A stretch of 64,000 nt of DNA from Pseudoalteromonas prydzensis (lineage in GTDB: Bacteria > Pseudomonadota > Gammaproteobacteria > Enterobacterales > Alteromonadaceae): contig NZ_BDDT01000001.1 in assembly GCF_001661495.1 (NCBI RefSeq), positions 248,001 through 312,000 of the forward strand, written 5' to 3'. Positions 61,905 through 64,000 of this stretch are shown in pieces. Numbering within the stretch: the first letter of the stretch is position 1; each line of letters opens with the position of its first letter. Below the pieces are notes generated by a model. It did no database searches, was not told the origin of the DNA, and worked only from the letters and a program-made list of their open reading frames with translations. Made by a program: the position numbers and the translations under genes.

Positions 61905-63530
61905 TTACTCTGCCGCTGATAACTCAACATATTGATACTGTGAGTCGAGGATACAGCGGTTGCGGCCAGTGCGTTTTGCTTTATAAAGCGATTGGTCGGC
62001 AAGTTTCATTACGTCTTCGATACTCAGTTGTGCAAGTGGCCATCCTGCGATGCCTATCGATACATTAATAGTACCGACAGGAGTAATCAATGTTTCAGAG
62101 ATACGCATACGTAAGCGCTCAGCCAATACAAAGGCTGTGCTTGCATTCAAGTTAGGTAAAATAACAATAAACTCTTCACCACCAGTACGAGCAACAAAAT
62201 CAGTTGTTCTAGTCACGTCCATAATAATACTCGCTAATGACTGCAAAACCATATCACCAATATCGTGACCAAACTCGTCATTAACTCGCTTAAAAAAATC
62301 AATATCCAGCGCCAAGACAGAGAACGGTGTTTGGCTATCGGTTAGTTGCGCTAAGATGGCATCTAAACTGCGTCGGTTATGAAGGCCAGTAAGTGGATCT
62401 GTTTGCGCCTCTTGGCGTAATAAGCCAATTTGATTTTGCATAATACTTACCCCTTTGAGCATGGCTTTACGCAGTTCAGCGCTTTCAAAATACCATGATT
62501 GCACTTGTTTTAACTGTTGTGATGTAGATGGTTTATCTATTGTTTTTGCAGCTTCCGCTAACTGCCTTAATGGCTTTGAAATTAACCGAGCTAACACCCA
62601 AATAAACACAAAGGTTGCCAATCCTACCGGCAGAGTTCGATATAAAACATTCATCATTAAATCGTCTAATGGCGCAAATGTAGCGTCTAATGGACGCTGA
62701 GTAACAATCCCCCAAGGGGCACTTTTTAACGGCGCATAACCTGCCAGCATAACGATGTTTTGGCTATTTTTCACCTCGCTAGTGCCACTTTCCCCTTTTA
62801 GCACTGCTTCTATTACTGGATTGTTGAAAACCTGCTCGCCGACTCGGGAAACATCTGGGTGATAAAGCAAGCGTCTATTTTTATCAACAACATAGATATA
62901 TGAACCATCTTTGTGAAAATGTACTTGCAACAAGTCATGTAAAATCCCTTTTTTCTTTAAATATAATGTTCCACCTATATAGCCAAGGTATTCATTTTGA
63001 AGATTAAATATAGGATGCGAAATAAATATTATTAGGTTGCCGGTGACAGAAATATAAGGCTCACTGATCATTGGTTTTTTATACGTCAACGCTTGTTTTG
63101 CACCATCACTTTCTAATACTTGGCCTTTCAGCTGTAAACTCAGTGGTGAAAGCCCTAATACCACGCCATTTTTATCGACGATCACCGTTGAGTTAAAACT
63201 ATCTGTTTGTAGCCTAAGTCGTTGCGCTTCTTGCACAAGGGTATCTTCATTATCAAATTGGCTGGCGAGAATTTTTGCGGAATAAGCGAGTTGCTGCTGA
63301 GCAGCAAATAAAAACCGATCAGTGGCAGAAACAAGTTTTGCGGCATACGCACTATGATTTTTTAAAGTTTGCTGCTGCAGTTGCTGTTTTTGCACTTGGT
63401 AACTAGAATAAAAGCCATTTAGGAAAGTGATCACTGTCACTGAAATAGCCAAAAACAGAATTAGCTTTTTTAGATCAAGGTTGATATTAATAAGGCTGCG
63501 CAAAATAGTTACTCTCTGTGCTGGCCTCAT
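61905..63530 (-). CDS. dCache-domain diguanylate cyclase
   Basis: The 541-residue protein has two membrane helices (about 22-42 and 292-312) around a periplasmic dCache sensor (about 50-285: VVLGLSPLSLQLKGQVLESD, SYIYVVDKNRRLLYHPDVSR). A HAMP-like linker follows, then a GGDEF domain with an intact active site (ARTGGEEFIVILPN) and DPLTGLHNRRSLD. It should make cyclic-di-GMP in response to a small periplasmic ligand. No RxxD I-site is evident before GGEEF (FVART); product inhibition may be absent. AAGGAAAT precedes the ATG. Confidence 0.92.
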   Translation of the reverse strand: MRPAQRVTILRSLININLDLKKLILFLAISVTVITFLNGFYSSYQVQKQQLQQQTLKNHSAYAAKLVSATDRFLFAAQQQLAYSAKILASQFDNEDTLVQEAQRLRLQTDSFNSTVIVDKNGVVLGLSPLSLQLKGQVLESDGAKQALTYKKPMISEPYISVTGNLIIFISHPIFNLQNEYLGYIGGTLYLKKKGILHDLLQVHFHKDGSYIYVVDKNRRLLYHPDVSRVGEQVFNNPVIEAVLKGESGTSEVKNSQNIVMLAGYAPLKSAPWGIVTQRPLDATFAPLDDLMMNVLYRTLPVGLATFVFIWVLARLISKPLRQLAEAAKTIDKPSTSQQLKQVQSWYFESAELRKAMLKGVSIMQNQIGLLRQEAQTDPLTGLHNRRSLDAILAQLTDSQTPFSVLALDIDFFKRVNDEFGHDIGDMVLQSLASIIMDVTRTTDFVARTGGEEFIVILPNLNASTAFVLAERLRMRISETLITPVGTINVSIGIAGWPLAQLSIEDVMKLADQSLYKAKRTGRNRCILDSQYQYVELSAAE

Positions 63531-63707
63531 ATTTCCTTGGCGATTATCTTAAAAATTCATACTAACAGGCTACTTTCACTATCGCTATGTCAATACGTTG
63601 TTAACTTGATCTAACGCACGCTATTAACTAAAAGCGATTAATTCACTGCTTGCCTTTGCAGAATAATTTATTACAATAAATTAGATTTAAATAAAATAAA
63701 AATAATT

Positions 63708-64000
63708 ATGCTGCCCGATCACTGTCAAAAAATATTACAGCAATTACCAAGTCATCGCCTACTCGCCCTAGACGTTCTAAGAGGGCTCACTATCACTGCG
63801 ATGATTCTAGTCAATAACCCTGGAAGTTGGTCCTATCTATTCTGGCCACTTAAACATGCTGATTGGCATGGCCTTACACCCACCGATTTAATTTTTCCAT
63901 TTTTTATTTTTATTGTCGGGATGTCAATCACGCTTTCTGTAAATGCTATGCAGGCTAAAGGGGTTAGTAAACAGCAGATACTTAAATCAGGTGCATTACG
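63708..64000 (+). CDS. NagX-like/DUF5009 membrane acyltransferase, 5' part
   Basis: The open frame starts at ATG 63708 and runs off the window (97 codons). It reads SHRLLALDVLRGLTITAMIL then LVNNPGSW and WHGLTPTDLIFPFFIFIVGM, the hallmark of heparan-alpha-glucosaminide N-acetyltransferase-like (NagX/DUF5009) membrane proteins, with R-G and P-T-D motifs in the first two helices. In marine bacteria such genes accompany chitin or N-acetylglucosamine use. The rest lies outside the window. Confidence 0.88.
   Translation, partial: MLPDHCQKILQQLPSHRLLALDVLRGLTITAMILVNNPGSWSYLFWPLKHADWHGLTPTDLIFPFFIFIVGMSITLSVNAMQAKGVSKQQILKSGAL

Overview
The window looks like chromosome of a marine gammaproteobacterium of the order Alteromonadales, most likely Pseudoalteromonas. 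The pointers are the thermostable-haemolysin gene cluster, the nucleoside-salvage and haem-uptake loci, the AT-rich coding style and the many signalling proteins. It has two halves: an accessory defence and conflict island (about 1-24,900) and ordinary chromosome (about 24,900-64,000). No tRNA, rRNA, CRISPR array, integrase or intact insertion sequence was found.

Island, left part (1-8,600): a 5'-truncated view of an AbiE-type toxin-antitoxin pair, a repeat block, two unknown genes in an operon, a membrane NERD protein, and a locus with a putative pore-forming toxin (frameshifted in a run of seven A) followed by five paralogous small membrane proteins in two alternating subtypes, two of them broken, with a second toxin tail embedded among them. 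This has the layout of an effector with accumulated immunity genes. Then come an unknown secreted or anchored protein and a tiny HTH protein.

Island, right part (8,600-24,900): an orphan Dnd-associated methyltransferase, a four-helix membrane protein, a PLD-nuclease/helicase fusion, a two-gene operon of a PD-(D/E)XK nuclease and a KAP P-loop NTPase, and a three-gene operon of a methyltransferase, an AvcD-like dCTP deaminase with two added C-terminal cold-shock domains, and an HNH endonuclease. A HipB-like regulator with a HipA stub and a large repeat block close the island.

The most striking signal is a repeated element, called R1 here, of about 215 bp. Six copies each lie just upstream of a different island gene or operon, in the same orientation as that gene. 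Copies share a layout of hairpins plus a long-range closing stem, but stem sequences differ between copies with compensating changes while apical loops stay alike. This argues for selection on folded RNA or folded single-stranded DNA, and for R1 as the leader or attachment site of defence cassettes. A second family, R2, makes up the blocks near 1,030-1,830 and 22,960-24,660, in opposite orientation on the two sides of the island.

Chromosomal half: a response-regulator/EAL protein followed by a BvgS-like hybrid kinase; an orphan MNT nucleotidyltransferase; a GAF histidine kinase; a possible sRNA; a TPR protein; ferredoxin-NADP reductase; nucleoside salvage (deoB-deoD divergent from udk-nupC); two solute-binding proteins; a cold-shock protein; a ten-gene minus-strand run joining a thermostable-haemolysin biosynthetic cluster to a two-component system, a cupredoxin, an FTR1-like protein without its iron motifs and an outer-membrane protein; an M3 peptidase; a VanX-type dipeptidase; a complete haem uptake system (hmuS, receptor, exbD, exbB, tonB and hmuTUV) with Fur-like operators; a dCache-GGDEF cyclase; and the start of a NagX-like acyltransferase.
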